A stretch of 64,000 nt of DNA from NCBI RefSeq assembly GCF_019697375.1, contig NZ_JAHCDI010000004.1, positions 248,001-312,000 of the forward strand. Direction: 5' to 3'. Every line of letters starts with the position of its first letter. Position 1 is the first letter of the stretch. The notes beneath the pieces are model-generated. The model did not search any database. It worked only from the letters and a program-made list of their open reading frames with translations, and was not told where the DNA came from. Positions 25,225 to 33,136 of the stretch are shown here, one piece after another. The translations under genes were made by a program, and so were the position numbers. Origin of the DNA: Micromonospora tarapacensis (lineage in GTDB: Bacteria; Actinomycetota; Actinomycetes; Mycobacteriales; Micromonosporaceae).

Positions 25225-26673
25225 TTAGGGGAGGCGGGCGGAGAGGTGGATGGCTATGGCGTCGTGGGCGGGGACGTTGGCGGCGAACCAGCCGTTGGCG
25301 TCGACGGTGATGACCGGGCCGGTGCAGGTGCCACCGGCGAACGTGCCGTGGATGACGTCGCAGTAGCGGCCGGCCGGCAGGCCGGTGTGGTAGGAGCGGC
25401 CGTTGACCGCGAAGTCCTCGTCGTTGATGGTGATGAAGCCCCGGCCGGTGCGGCTGAAGGCGATGTGCTGGTAGCCGTTGTCGTACCAGTTGCTGACCCC
25501 GGCGCCCTCGGTGGCGTTGCGGAAGCCCACCATGTTCGCGATCACCGGCCAGCGGTGCTCGCACTCCCAGCCGGAGTAGCAGGTGGTGCTGAGCGTCTTG
25601 TTGTTGCCGTCCGAGGGTGGGCCGGCGTCGCGCCCGCTGAAGGTGTAACTCGACATCACCGTGGGCGAGCCGTACGGCCAGGCCAGCATGAAGGCGTTGG
25701 CCAGCGCGTAGATTCCCCGGTCGCGGTAGGTGAGCACCCCGCCGTCGTCGCGCTGGGTGTCGTGGTTGTCCACGAAGACCGATGACACGTTGCTGGGCAG
25801 GTGCCCCCAGCCCTCGCCGAAGTTGCGCAGGTAGGCCAGGCGCTCGGAGCGGAACACCCGGGCCAGGTCCTTGCCGTAGCGGAACTCGTGCACGTCGCCG
25901 TTGCCGGTGTACTCGGTCGGCGTGATCGGCTCACCGGCGCCGTGGATGACCTCCTGCACGAGGTAGGCCGGGCGGGAGAGCCGAGCCCTGATCGCGGCGA
26001 CGTCGGCGGCCGGCATGTGCTTGCTGGCGTCCAGCCGGAAGCCGTCCACGCCGAGCGACAGCAGGTCGTTGAGGTACGCGGCCAGCCGGGAGCGGACGTA
26101 GTCGGACTCCGTCCTCAGGTCGGCCAGGTTGACCAACTCGCAGTTCTGCACCTCGTAGCGGTCGTGGTAGTCGACGATGTCGTTGTTGCCGTTGCGTCCG
26201 CAGTAGTGGAAGTCCTGCCCCTGGTAGATGCCGGGATAGGCGTGGTGCTGGTAGGACGAGCCGGCCCAGCCGGTGCCGCCGTTTGCCTGGCCCGACATGT
26301 GGTTCACCACGGCGTCGACGATCACCTTCACGCCGGCCGCGTGGCAGCCGTCGACCATGGACTCGAACTGGGCGCGGGTCCCCTTGCGGGACTCGATCCG
26401 GTAGCTGACCGGCTGGTACGCCACCCACCACTGGTTGCCGCGTACGTGCTCCTGCGGCGGCGAGACCTGGACGTAGCCGTAGCCCTTCGGACCCAGCGTG
26501 CTGGCGCACTCGCTGGCGACCGAGGGCCAGTTCCACTCGAAGAGATTGGCGATGACCTTCTTGCCGCCCGCCGGCGCGGCGACGGCCGGGGGTGCCGTCA
26601 CGGTGCCGGAGGCGAGCAGACTGGCGATCACGGCGAGGGTGAGGACCGCCGGGCGGAGTCGACGTCGATGCAT
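25225..26673 (-). CDS. Secreted alpha-amylase (GH13)
   Basis: 482 residues from ATG 26673, preceded by AGGAG 7 nt upstream. A signal peptide (MHRRRLRPAVLTLAVIASLL, cleavage after AVAAPA) is followed by a GH13 barrel. Catalytic residues are visible in GVDGFRLDASKHM (Asp nucleophile), YLVQEVIHGAGEP (Glu acid/base) and FVDNHDTQR (Asp stabiliser); VNHMSG is the conserved region I. Length and the C-terminal beta domain fit Streptomyces-type alpha-amylases that hydrolyse internal alpha-1,4 bonds of starch. No starch-binding module follows. A well-formed promoter with an overlapping operator-like motif precedes it (26738-26782). Confidence 0.93.
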   Translation of the reverse strand: MHRRRLRPAVLTLAVIASLLASGTVTAPPAVAAPAGGKKVIANLFEWNWPSVASECASTLGPKGYGYVQVSPPQEHVRGNQWWVAYQPVSYRIESRKGTRAQFESMVDGCHAAGVKVIVDAVVNHMSGQANGGTGWAGSSYQHHAYPGIYQGQDFHYCGRNGNNDIVDYHDRYEVQNCELVNLADLRTESDYVRSRLAAYLNDLLSLGVDGFRLDASKHMPAADVAAIRARLSRPAYLVQEVIHGAGEPITPTEYTGNGDVHEFRYGKDLARVFRSERLAYLRNFGEGWGHLPSNVSSVFVDNHDTQRDDGGVLTYRDRGIYALANAFMLAWPYGSPTVMSSYTFSGRDAGPPSDGNNKTLSTTCYSGWECEHRWPVIANMVGFRNATEGAGVSNWYDNGYQHIAFSRTGRGFITINDEDFAVNGRSYHTGLPAGRYCDVIHGTFAGGTCTGPVITVDANGWFAANVPAHDAIAIHLSARLP

Positions 26674-26737
26674 CGGGTGCTCCTGGGGTGCCGGGGGAAG
26701 GGGTGGTGGTACGGCTGCCCGGATCTTGCAGTCCTGG

Positions 26738-26782
26738 CTGAAAATTTCGGCAAGATTACAAGTTCGTTTCATCGTCTGTCAA
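26738..26782 (-). promoter_or_regulatory. Alpha-amylase promoter with operator-like motif
   Basis: On the minus strand: -35 TTGACA (26782-26777), a 16-bp spacer and -10 TGTAAT (26760-26755). Directly downstream, over the predicted start, is CTTGCCGAAATTTTCAG (26754-26738), with a further TGCAAG inverted copy at 26730-26725. Repressor sites of LacI-type maltose regulators in actinomycetes are built from CTTGCAG-like units, so a MalR/Reg1-like operator is plausible. A similar GCCGAGATTTTTTC occurs on the plus strand at 26861-26874. Confidence 0.6.
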
Positions 26783-26967
26783 TGGATGGGGTTGGATGGC
26801 TGCCGCCGGCCAGCCCGAACACCGTCATACGCGCCGGACGGCGGGGCGGTTCGACAACTCGCCGAGATTTTTTCTTACGACACTGATCCGACCGGAGCCG
26901 CGCTGCGTACTGAGATGGGGAACAGGGTCGGCCGGCGGTGCGCCGCCGCGAGACGATCGGGGAGCAC

Positions 26968-28539
26968 ATGGCCCGGGCTACGCAGCACGAGAAGGCGCCT
27001 GCCGTCCGCACCAGCACCAGCACTCGAGGGGTCCGGGTATGGTCCCGCGGCCAGATCATGGCGCTCTCCGCGTCCGGGCTCGCCGCCCTGTGGGCGTTGA
27101 CCATGCTCACCGGCGTGGGCCAGCAGGCGTACGCGATGGGCTTCTTCTTCACCGAGTTCTTCGCCGGTGTGATCGCCCTGGTCGCGCTGAGCCTCACGGT
27201 GATGATGGGGCTGCTGGCCACCGACCGCCTGGTGCTGCTGATCCGGCACCGGGTGCTGTTGCAGTCCGCGCACCGGGCCACCGGCATCCTCGGCGTCGCC
27301 GGCCTGGTCTTCCACGTCATCACGAAGATCGCCAGCGGCCGGGCGGGGATCACCGACGCCGCCGTGCCGTTCGTCGGCGGCCGGGGCCTCTATGTCGGGC
27401 TGGGCACCGTCGCCGCGTTGCTGATGGTCAGCGTGCTCTGGACCGGCATCATCCGGGCCCGCTTCGCCGACGTCGGCCCGCGGTGGTTGTGGCGTGCCCT
27501 GCACTCCTTGGCGTATGTGGCCTGGCCCTTCGGCATCTTCCACGGTCTCGGCGCCGGCCGCCCACCCGCCACCTGGGTCAGCGTCAGCTACGTCGCCTGC
27601 GTCCTGCTCGTCGTGATGGCGCTGATGGTCCGTCTCTCGGTCACCCTCCAGCGGCGGTCCCGCGAGCAGCAGCAGGCCGCCGCCCTCAACGAGGCCATGA
27701 CCGGCAGCAGGTCCACCGAGGAGACCCGGGGCAAGTCGCTTCTCGGCAACCTGACCGGCCGGCGTGGCGAGGCCGACGACGGCCGCGAGAAGCGCGTCCG
27801 CCGGGACACCAGCTGGGCCGACAGCACCTCCGGCACCTGGGCCAGCCCGACCATCCGGCGCAACGATCCGGAACGGTTCACCGTGCCGGTCGTTCCGGAG
27901 CCCGGCACGCTGCGCGAGCCCGTCCGGGCCGGCCGGGACCACCGCGACGAGGAGTTCGAGCCGGTGGTCCGGCGCTCGCGGCGCGAGGAGGAGCCGGCCC
28001 GGCGACGGTCCGAGTACCGCGAGTCCGACCGGGAGCCGGTCGGCCGTCGTTCGACCCGCCAGGACGAGGACCGGCTGGAATCCGACCGTGAGCCGTCCCG
28101 CCGGCGCCGCCGCGACGACGCGGAGATCGGCCGCTCCCGGCGGTCCCGGATGGACGACGACGCCGGCAGCCGTTACTCGTCCCCGCCGCAGCGGGTGGCG
28201 GCCGAGCCGGAGGAGCCCTGGGACAGCCCGCGCCGCTGGGAGCCGGACGCGCCGATCTCCGCCGGTCCGATCTCCGGTGCGCCGATCTCCGCGGATCCGC
28301 GCGGCAGCGGTGGGCGACACAGCGCCGCGGACGAGCTGCCGGCAGCCGAGGCCGACTACTGGCGCCCGCCGGCGCGCTACGCCCCGGAGGACGTGGCCGA
28401 CGACGACACGCCGACGCTGGTCGACCTCGCCGCCCGACGCGCCCGCCGGGCGTCGGCCGACAGCCGGCGCCGCCGCCGGGCCGACCCGGACTCGGTCGAC
28501 GGAGCATACTGGGCCGGGCTGCGGGGCGAGGCCAAGTGA
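26968..28539 (+). CDS. Haem-b ferric-reductase-like membrane protein with long disordered tail
   Basis: 523 residues from ATG 26968 (GGGGAG 3 nt upstream; GTG 26938 is an alternative). Residues about 30-220 contain six hydrophobic segments with conserved His in SAHRATGILG, LVFHVITK, LHSLAYVAWPFGIFHGL: the His pattern of ferric-reductase/cytochrome-b-like domains that bind two haems b. From about residue 225 to the end the protein is highly charged, Arg/Glu/Asp-rich and low complexity, presumably cytoplasmic and disordered. It overlaps the following NuoF-like gene by 4 nt, so haem and Fe-S flavoprotein are probably one electron-transfer unit. Confidence 0.75.
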   Translation: MARATQHEKAPAVRTSTSTRGVRVWSRGQIMALSASGLAALWALTMLTGVGQQAYAMGFFFTEFFAGVIALVALSLTVMMGLLATDRLVLLIRHRVLLQSAHRATGILGVAGLVFHVITKIASGRAGITDAAVPFVGGRGLYVGLGTVAALLMVSVLWTGIIRARFADVGPRWLWRALHSLAYVAWPFGIFHGLGAGRPPATWVSVSYVACVLLVVMALMVRLSVTLQRRSREQQQAAALNEAMTGSRSTEETRGKSLLGNLTGRRGEADDGREKRVRRDTSWADSTSGTWASPTIRRNDPERFTVPVVPEPGTLREPVRAGRDHRDEEFEPVVRRSRREEEPARRRSEYRESDREPVGRRSTRQDEDRLESDREPSRRRRRDDAEIGRSRRSRMDDDAGSRYSSPPQRVAAEPEEPWDSPRRWEPDAPISAGPISGAPISADPRGSGGRHSAADELPAAEADYWRPPARYAPEDVADDDTPTLVDLAARRARRASADSRRRRRADPDSVDGAYWAGLRGEAK

Positions 28540-30002
28540 CGATGCGGACTACCGTTCCCCCGGTGGCCTGCGTCGGAGAGCCCCGGCTCACCGCCGGGTT
28601 CGCCGAGTTCGGCCGGCTCGACCTGCGCGCCCACGAGATGGTGCACGGCCCGATCAGCCCGCTGGAACCGTCCAACCTGCTGCGCCTCGCCGAGGGCATC
28701 CAGCTCAAGGGCAAGGGCGGCGCCGGCTTCCCGATCGCCAAGAAGCTGCGGGCGGTGCTGGAGTCCTGCGAACGCCAGGACCTGCCACCCGTGGTGGTGG
28801 TCAACGCCACCGAGGGGGAGCCGGCCAGCTGGAAGGACAAGGTGCTGCTCACCCGGGCACCGCACCTGATCCTCGACGGTGCCGCGCTGGCCGCGTTCGC
28901 CCTGGACGCCGAGGAGATCGTGGTCTGCGTGGCCGACGACCTGGTCGGCCGGGACTCCCTCATGGAGGCGCTGGACGAGCGCCGGATGCCGGTGCCGACC
29001 AGTGTCGTGACGGTGCCGCACCGGTTCATCAGCGGGGAGGGTGGTGCGCTGGTCAACGGGATCAACGGGCTGCCGCACATCCCGCCCGGCACCAAGAAGC
29101 GCTCCAGCGACTCCGGGGTCGGCGGGCTGCCCACCCTGCTCTCCAACGCCGAGACGTACGCCCAGCTCGCGGTGGCCGCCCGGCTCGGCCCGTACGAGTA
29201 CGCGGCGCTCGGCACCGACGACGAGCCCGGCACCGTGCTGCTCAGCGTGACCGGCGCGGCGGAGCGTCACGCGGTGGTCGAGTGCGCGGCCGGCACTCCG
29301 CTGGCCGAGATCCTCGAACTCTGCGAGGTGCCCGACGGTCCGGGCATCCTGATGGGTGGCTATCACGGCAAGTGGATCACCAGGGAGGCGGCGGAGAGGG
29401 CCGAGGTCTCGCGCAAGGGCCTCGCCGCGGTCGGCGGCACACTCGGTGCCGGCATCATCGTCCCGCTCGCCGACGACACCTGCCCGCTGGGCGAGGCCGC
29501 CCAGGTGGTGCGCTACCTGTCCGGTGAGTCCGCCGGGCAGTGCGGCCCGTGCAAGCGAGGGCTGCCCGACCTGGCCCGCGCCGTCGACCTGGCGGTCTCC
29601 GGCAGCGCGCCGGTGGAGATCGTCCGGGCCGCCGCCGGCGATGTCAAGGGACGTGGCGCGTGCAGCCACCCGGACGGTACGTCCCGGTTCGCGCTGTCGG
29701 CGATGGAGGTCTTCGCCGACGACCTGAAGAGGCACACCACCGGCGAGGGTTGTGGCCGGCGGGTCAAGGGCATGATGGGCCTGCCCGGCGCGCCCGACCC
29801 CGACCCGCAGAAGCTGGTGCTGGACTGGTCCCGGTGCGACGGGCACGGCCTCTGCGCCCACGTGGTGCCGGACTTCATCCGGCTCGACCAGAACGGATAC
29901 CCCGCGTTCCCGCCCACCCCCGTGCCGACCTGGCTGCGGGAGGGTGCGGCGAAGGCGGTCAAGGTGTGCCCGTCGCTCGCGCTGCGGCTGACGAGAGCCT
30001 GA
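28536..30002 (+). CDS. NuoF-like Fe-S flavoprotein with C-terminal ferredoxin domain
   Basis: 488 residues. GKGGAGFPIAKKL (about 54-66) and NATEGEPASWKDK are the FMN/NADH-site motifs of NuoF (complex I 51-kDa subunit). GESAGQCGPCKRG with a later Cys is the [4Fe-4S] site. The C-terminal 65 residues are a small ferredoxin (CDGHGLCAHVVPDF ... KVCPSLAL), with the CxxHGxC/CP pattern of actinobacterial [3Fe-4S] ferredoxins. No NuoE or NuoG is adjacent, so this is not complex I. The overlap with the haem-b gene suggests NAD(P)H-to-haem electron transfer at the membrane. That role is inference. Confidence 0.8.
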   Translation: MTMRTTVPPVACVGEPRLTAGFAEFGRLDLRAHEMVHGPISPLEPSNLLRLAEGIQLKGKGGAGFPIAKKLRAVLESCERQDLPPVVVVNATEGEPASWKDKVLLTRAPHLILDGAALAAFALDAEEIVVCVADDLVGRDSLMEALDERRMPVPTSVVTVPHRFISGEGGALVNGINGLPHIPPGTKKRSSDSGVGGLPTLLSNAETYAQLAVAARLGPYEYAALGTDDEPGTVLLSVTGAAERHAVVECAAGTPLAEILELCEVPDGPGILMGGYHGKWITREAAERAEVSRKGLAAVGGTLGAGIIVPLADDTCPLGEAAQVVRYLSGESAGQCGPCKRGLPDLARAVDLAVSGSAPVEIVRAAAGDVKGRGACSHPDGTSRFALSAMEVFADDLKRHTTGEGCGRRVKGMMGLPGAPDPDPQKLVLDWSRCDGHGLCAHVVPDFIRLDQNGYPAFPPTPVPTWLREGAAKAVKVCPSLALRLTRA

Positions 30003-30016
30003 CGAAGGAGACGTGG

Positions 30017-30625
30017 ATGGGGTCGGCCCGGGCGACGAGACGTTCCACCGGCACGCTGGCCGCCGCCCTGCTCGTCGCGGTGCTGCTCGGCTCGGGCTGC
30101 GGCACCGACCCGGACGCCGGGGCGACCCGGCCGGCCGGCACGTCGCCCACCGCGACCCCGGCGGTCGAGGCCACCGCGACCCCGTCGACCGGGCCGGCCG
30201 GCCCGGTGCCGGAGACCCTCCGGTTCACCGGCACGACGCTGGACGGTGCGAGGTTCGACGCGGCCACCCTCGCCGGCCGGCCGGTGGTGCTGTGGTTCTG
30301 GGCGCCCTGGTGCGCCACCTGCGCGAGTCAGGCGTGGACGATCGCCGAGATCGAGCCCGGGTTCCGGGAGACCGTGCCGATCGTCGGGATCGCGGGGCTC
30401 GGTGAGCACCAGGCGATGACCGACTTCGTCACCGAGTTCGAACTGGGCCCGATGCCGCAGATCGAGGACCGGGACGGGACGCTCTGGCGGCGCTTCGAGG
30501 TCGTCGAGCAGAGCACCTTCGTGATCATCGACCGGGACGGGCGCGTGATCCACCAGGGCTGGCTGGACGGCGAGGACCTCACCCGGCAACTCACCGCCCT
30601 GGCCGCCGGGTCAGCGGGGGGTTAG
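30017..30625 (+). CDS. TlpA/DsbE-like thioredoxin-fold lipoprotein
   Basis: 202 residues from ATG 30017 with AAGGAG 6 nt upstream. A lipoprotein signal (LLVAVLLGSGC, Cys at about 29) and a Thr/Pro linker precede a thioredoxin fold with WFWAPWCATCASQ; CATC is the redox motif. The cis-Pro region reads VEQSTFVIID. It lies 14 nt after the NuoF-like gene, so the trio (haem b protein, flavoprotein, extracytoplasmic thiol protein) probably works together, perhaps passing electrons outward for disulfide reduction. The 3' end overlaps that of convergent serS by 15 nt. Confidence 0.82.
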   Translation: MGSARATRRSTGTLAAALLVAVLLGSGCGTDPDAGATRPAGTSPTATPAVEATATPSTGPAGPVPETLRFTGTTLDGARFDAATLAGRPVVLWFWAPWCATCASQAWTIAEIEPGFRETVPIVGIAGLGEHQAMTDFVTEFELGPMPQIEDRDGTLWRRFEVVEQSTFVIIDRDGRVIHQGWLDGEDLTRQLTALAAGSAGG

Positions 30626-31891
30626 GCGGTCGGTGGCTAGGCGGTCGCGGAGGACCTCGGGCACCAGGACCGATCCGTCGGGCTGCTGGAACTGCTCCAG
30701 GATGGCCGGGAAGAGGCGGCTGGTGGCCAGGGCCGAGCCGTTGAGGGTGTGCACGAAACGGGTCTGCTTGCCGCCCGGCTCGCGGTAGCGGATCGCCGCC
30801 CGGCGGGCCTGGTAGTCACCGCCCCAGGAGACCGACGAGACCTCCTTGTACTTCCCGGTGCTCGGCATCCAGACCTCGATGTCGAGGGTCTTGCGCATCG
30901 ACGCGCTGGCGTCGCCGGCCGCGAGCAGGCTGCGCTGGTAGTGCAGGCCCAGCGCCTCGACCAGGCTCTCCGCATGGCCGACCATCTGCTCCAGCGCGGC
31001 GTCGGCCTGCTCGGGCAGGGCGAACTGGAAGATCTCCACCTTGTTGAACTGGTGGCCGCGGACGGTGCCCCGCTCGTCGGAGTGCGAGCCGGCCGCCTCG
31101 CGCCGGTAGCACGGGGTGTACGCGAACACCCGCAGCGGCAGCTTCGCGGTCTCCAGGATCTCGTCCTGGTACGCCCCGAGGATCGCCGTCTCCGCCGTCG
31201 GCAACAGGAACTGCCCACGCGGCGCGGACTCCCTGTCCAGGTGGTAGACGTCGTCGTAGAACTTCGGGAACTGACCGGCGGCGAAGCCGGCGCTGTCCAG
31301 CAGCAGGTGCGGCGGGAGGAGGAATTCGTAGCCGGCCTCGACGTTGCGCTCGATCAACCAGTTGACCAGCGCCCACTCCAGCCGGGCACCCAGGCCGGTG
31401 TACATCCAGAAGCCGGAGCCGCCGAGCTTGACCCCGCGCTCGTGGTCGACCAGGCCCAGCATCCGGCTCAGCTCGACATGGTCGCGGACCTTCTCGATGG
31501 CCGGTGGCTCACCGAAGGTCTTCACCACCCGGTTGGCCTCCTTGCCCCCGGGGACCACGTCGTCGGCGGGCAGGTTGGGCAGCTCGCTCATGGTGGTGCG
31601 CAGCCGCGCCTGCACCTCGTCGAGCTCGGCCTCCAACTCGGCGATCTGCTTGCGGCCGGCCTCGGAACTCACCTCCGGCTCGACACCGGCCCGCTTCGCC
31701 TGCGCGTACGCCCGGGCCTCGGCCTTGCGACGCTGGCGCTCCCCGTCGATCTCAGTGATCAGCCGGCGACGCTCCCGATCGAGCTGCTGGATCTCGTCCA
31801 GCGCCCGGTCGACCTCGGCCGCGTCCAGCCGCTTGGCCAGCGCGATCGCCACCGCGTCGCGATCCTTCCGGATCAACTCCATGTCGAGCAT
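30611..31891 (-). CDS. serS: Seryl-tRNA synthetase, divergent type
   Basis: 426 residues, normal length. It has the N-terminal coiled-coil arm (about 30-110) and class II motifs: motif 2 YRREAAGSHSDERGTVRGHQ then FNKVEIFQF, motif 3 TLNGSALATSRLFPAILEQFQ region. The segment before motif 3 reads TLDIEVWMPSTGKYKEVSSV then SWGGDYQARRAAIRYR; most bacterial enzymes have S-C/T-S-N in place of SVSW, and the actinobacterial housekeeping form I remember has FDCEAW and TSTSN. It may therefore be a second, possibly inhibitor-tolerant copy. Whether another serS exists cannot be seen here. Confidence 0.85.
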   Translation of the reverse strand: MLDMELIRKDRDAVAIALAKRLDAAEVDRALDEIQQLDRERRRLITEIDGERQRRKAEARAYAQAKRAGVEPEVSSEAGRKQIAELEAELDEVQARLRTTMSELPNLPADDVVPGGKEANRVVKTFGEPPAIEKVRDHVELSRMLGLVDHERGVKLGGSGFWMYTGLGARLEWALVNWLIERNVEAGYEFLLPPHLLLDSAGFAAGQFPKFYDDVYHLDRESAPRGQFLLPTAETAILGAYQDEILETAKLPLRVFAYTPCYRREAAGSHSDERGTVRGHQFNKVEIFQFALPEQADAALEQMVGHAESLVEALGLHYQRSLLAAGDASASMRKTLDIEVWMPSTGKYKEVSSVSWGGDYQARRAAIRYREPGGKQTRFVHTLNGSALATSRLFPAILEQFQQPDGSVLVPEVLRDRLATDRLTPR

Positions 31892-32005
31892 GCTGCTCCG
31901 TATGCCTCCGTCCGGGCTCGGGTGGACCTCCAGATGCTACCGCCGCACCCGTACCGCCCCGCCGGGCGCATCGGCACCGCCCCGCCGGTCGCACCCCGCA
32001 CCCGG

Positions 32006-33103
32006 TCAGAGGCGGATCGGCATCAGGATGGAGAAGGCGCCCTCGTCGTCCTGCCGGCGGATCGCCAGCGGCGTGATCGGGTCGTCCAGCTCCAGCACCA
32101 GGCGTGGCCCGCCGGCCGCGCCCAGCGCGTCGAGCAGGTACTCGCCGTTGACGCCGACGCGCAGCTCGGTGCCGCCGGGGTCGCCCGGGCAGCTGAGGTC
32201 GTCCGGGCCGAGCAGGCGCAGCGCGTCCCGGCCGCCCAGGCCGAGCACGGTCACCGGCAGGGCCCCGCCCCCGTACTCCCGGGTGAGGGTCGGCCTACCC
32301 GCCCGCAGCGCGCCGACCAACCACTCGGCGTCGACCGGAACCCGTCGCGCCGGCTGGTCGCCGCCCACGCCGGGCAGCAGGGCGTGGTAGTCCGGGAAGT
32401 CGTACGGCAGGGTCGTGGCCCGCAGCCGACGCCCGGCGACGTCGGCGACGACCTGCCGCCCCACCACGGTCAGCCGCACCTGGTGGCCGGCGGGGGCCGG
32501 GCCGGCCAGCAGCCGCCGCAGCCCGTCCGCCGCGGCCACCGGCAGCAGCGCCCGGACCGCCGGGCCGTGCACCGCGGCGTCGGCCGTCGCCACCGCCAGG
32601 CGGTGCCGGTCGGTCGCCACCAGCCGCACGCCGTCGCCGGCCACGTCGAGCAGGACGCCGGCCAGCGCCGGCAGGTCCGGGTCGGTGCCGACCGCGAACC
32701 GGACCGCGTCCACGGCTGCCGCCAGGTCCTTCCCGGCCAGCAGGAGCCGGGTGGCCACCGGTGGCTGGTCGGCCGGCAGCAGGGACCGGATCCGGGCGAC
32801 CTCGCGGCGCGCGTCGGCCAGGCCGTCCGCCAGCCGCCGCAGGTGCTCGTCGAGCAGCCGGTGCACCACCGCGGGTTCCGCGCGCACCGCCCGGGCGATC
32901 TCGACCACCGGCAGGCCGACCCGGCGCAACCCGGCCACCAGCCGGGCCGGCGCCACCTGGTCGTCGGTGTACCGGCGGTACCCGGTGACCGGGTCGACCC
33001 GGGCGGGGACCAGCACCCCGGCGGTGTCGTAGAACCGCAGGGCGCTCACCGTCAGACCGCTGGCCCGGGCCAGCTCGCCGATGCTGCGCAGTTCGCTCTT
33101 CAC
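32006..33103 (-). CDS. MerR-family regulator fused to a DnaN-like sliding-clamp domain
   Basis: 365 residues. Residues 5-75 form a MerR winged helix (SIGELARASGLTVSALRFYD, DPVTGYRRYTDDQV) with a coiled-coil to about 110. The rest resembles the second and third domains of the DNA polymerase III beta clamp: FAVGTDPDLPALAGVLLDV, VRLVATDRHRLAVATA (compare the clamp's ATDxxRLA) and a C-terminal VGVNGEYLLDALGA ... SILMPIRL (compare the clamp's N-x-x-YLLD and final MPxRL). Such fusions occur in actinobacteria; their clamp part is too short to form a standard ring alone. DNA damage sensing or effector binding are guesses. Confidence 0.8.
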   Translation of the reverse strand: MKSELRSIGELARASGLTVSALRFYDTAGVLVPARVDPVTGYRRYTDDQVAPARLVAGLRRVGLPVVEIARAVRAEPAVVHRLLDEHLRRLADGLADARREVARIRSLLPADQPPVATRLLLAGKDLAAAVDAVRFAVGTDPDLPALAGVLLDVAGDGVRLVATDRHRLAVATADAAVHGPAVRALLPVAAADGLRRLLAGPAPAGHQVRLTVVGRQVVADVAGRRLRATTLPYDFPDYHALLPGVGGDQPARRVPVDAEWLVGALRAGRPTLTREYGGGALPVTVLGLGGRDALRLLGPDDLSCPGDPGGTELRVGVNGEYLLDALGAAGGPRLVLELDDPITPLAIRRQDDEGAFSILMPIRL

Positions 33104-33136
33104 GCCGTGATCCTGCCGCCTCGACCTGGTCGAGGG

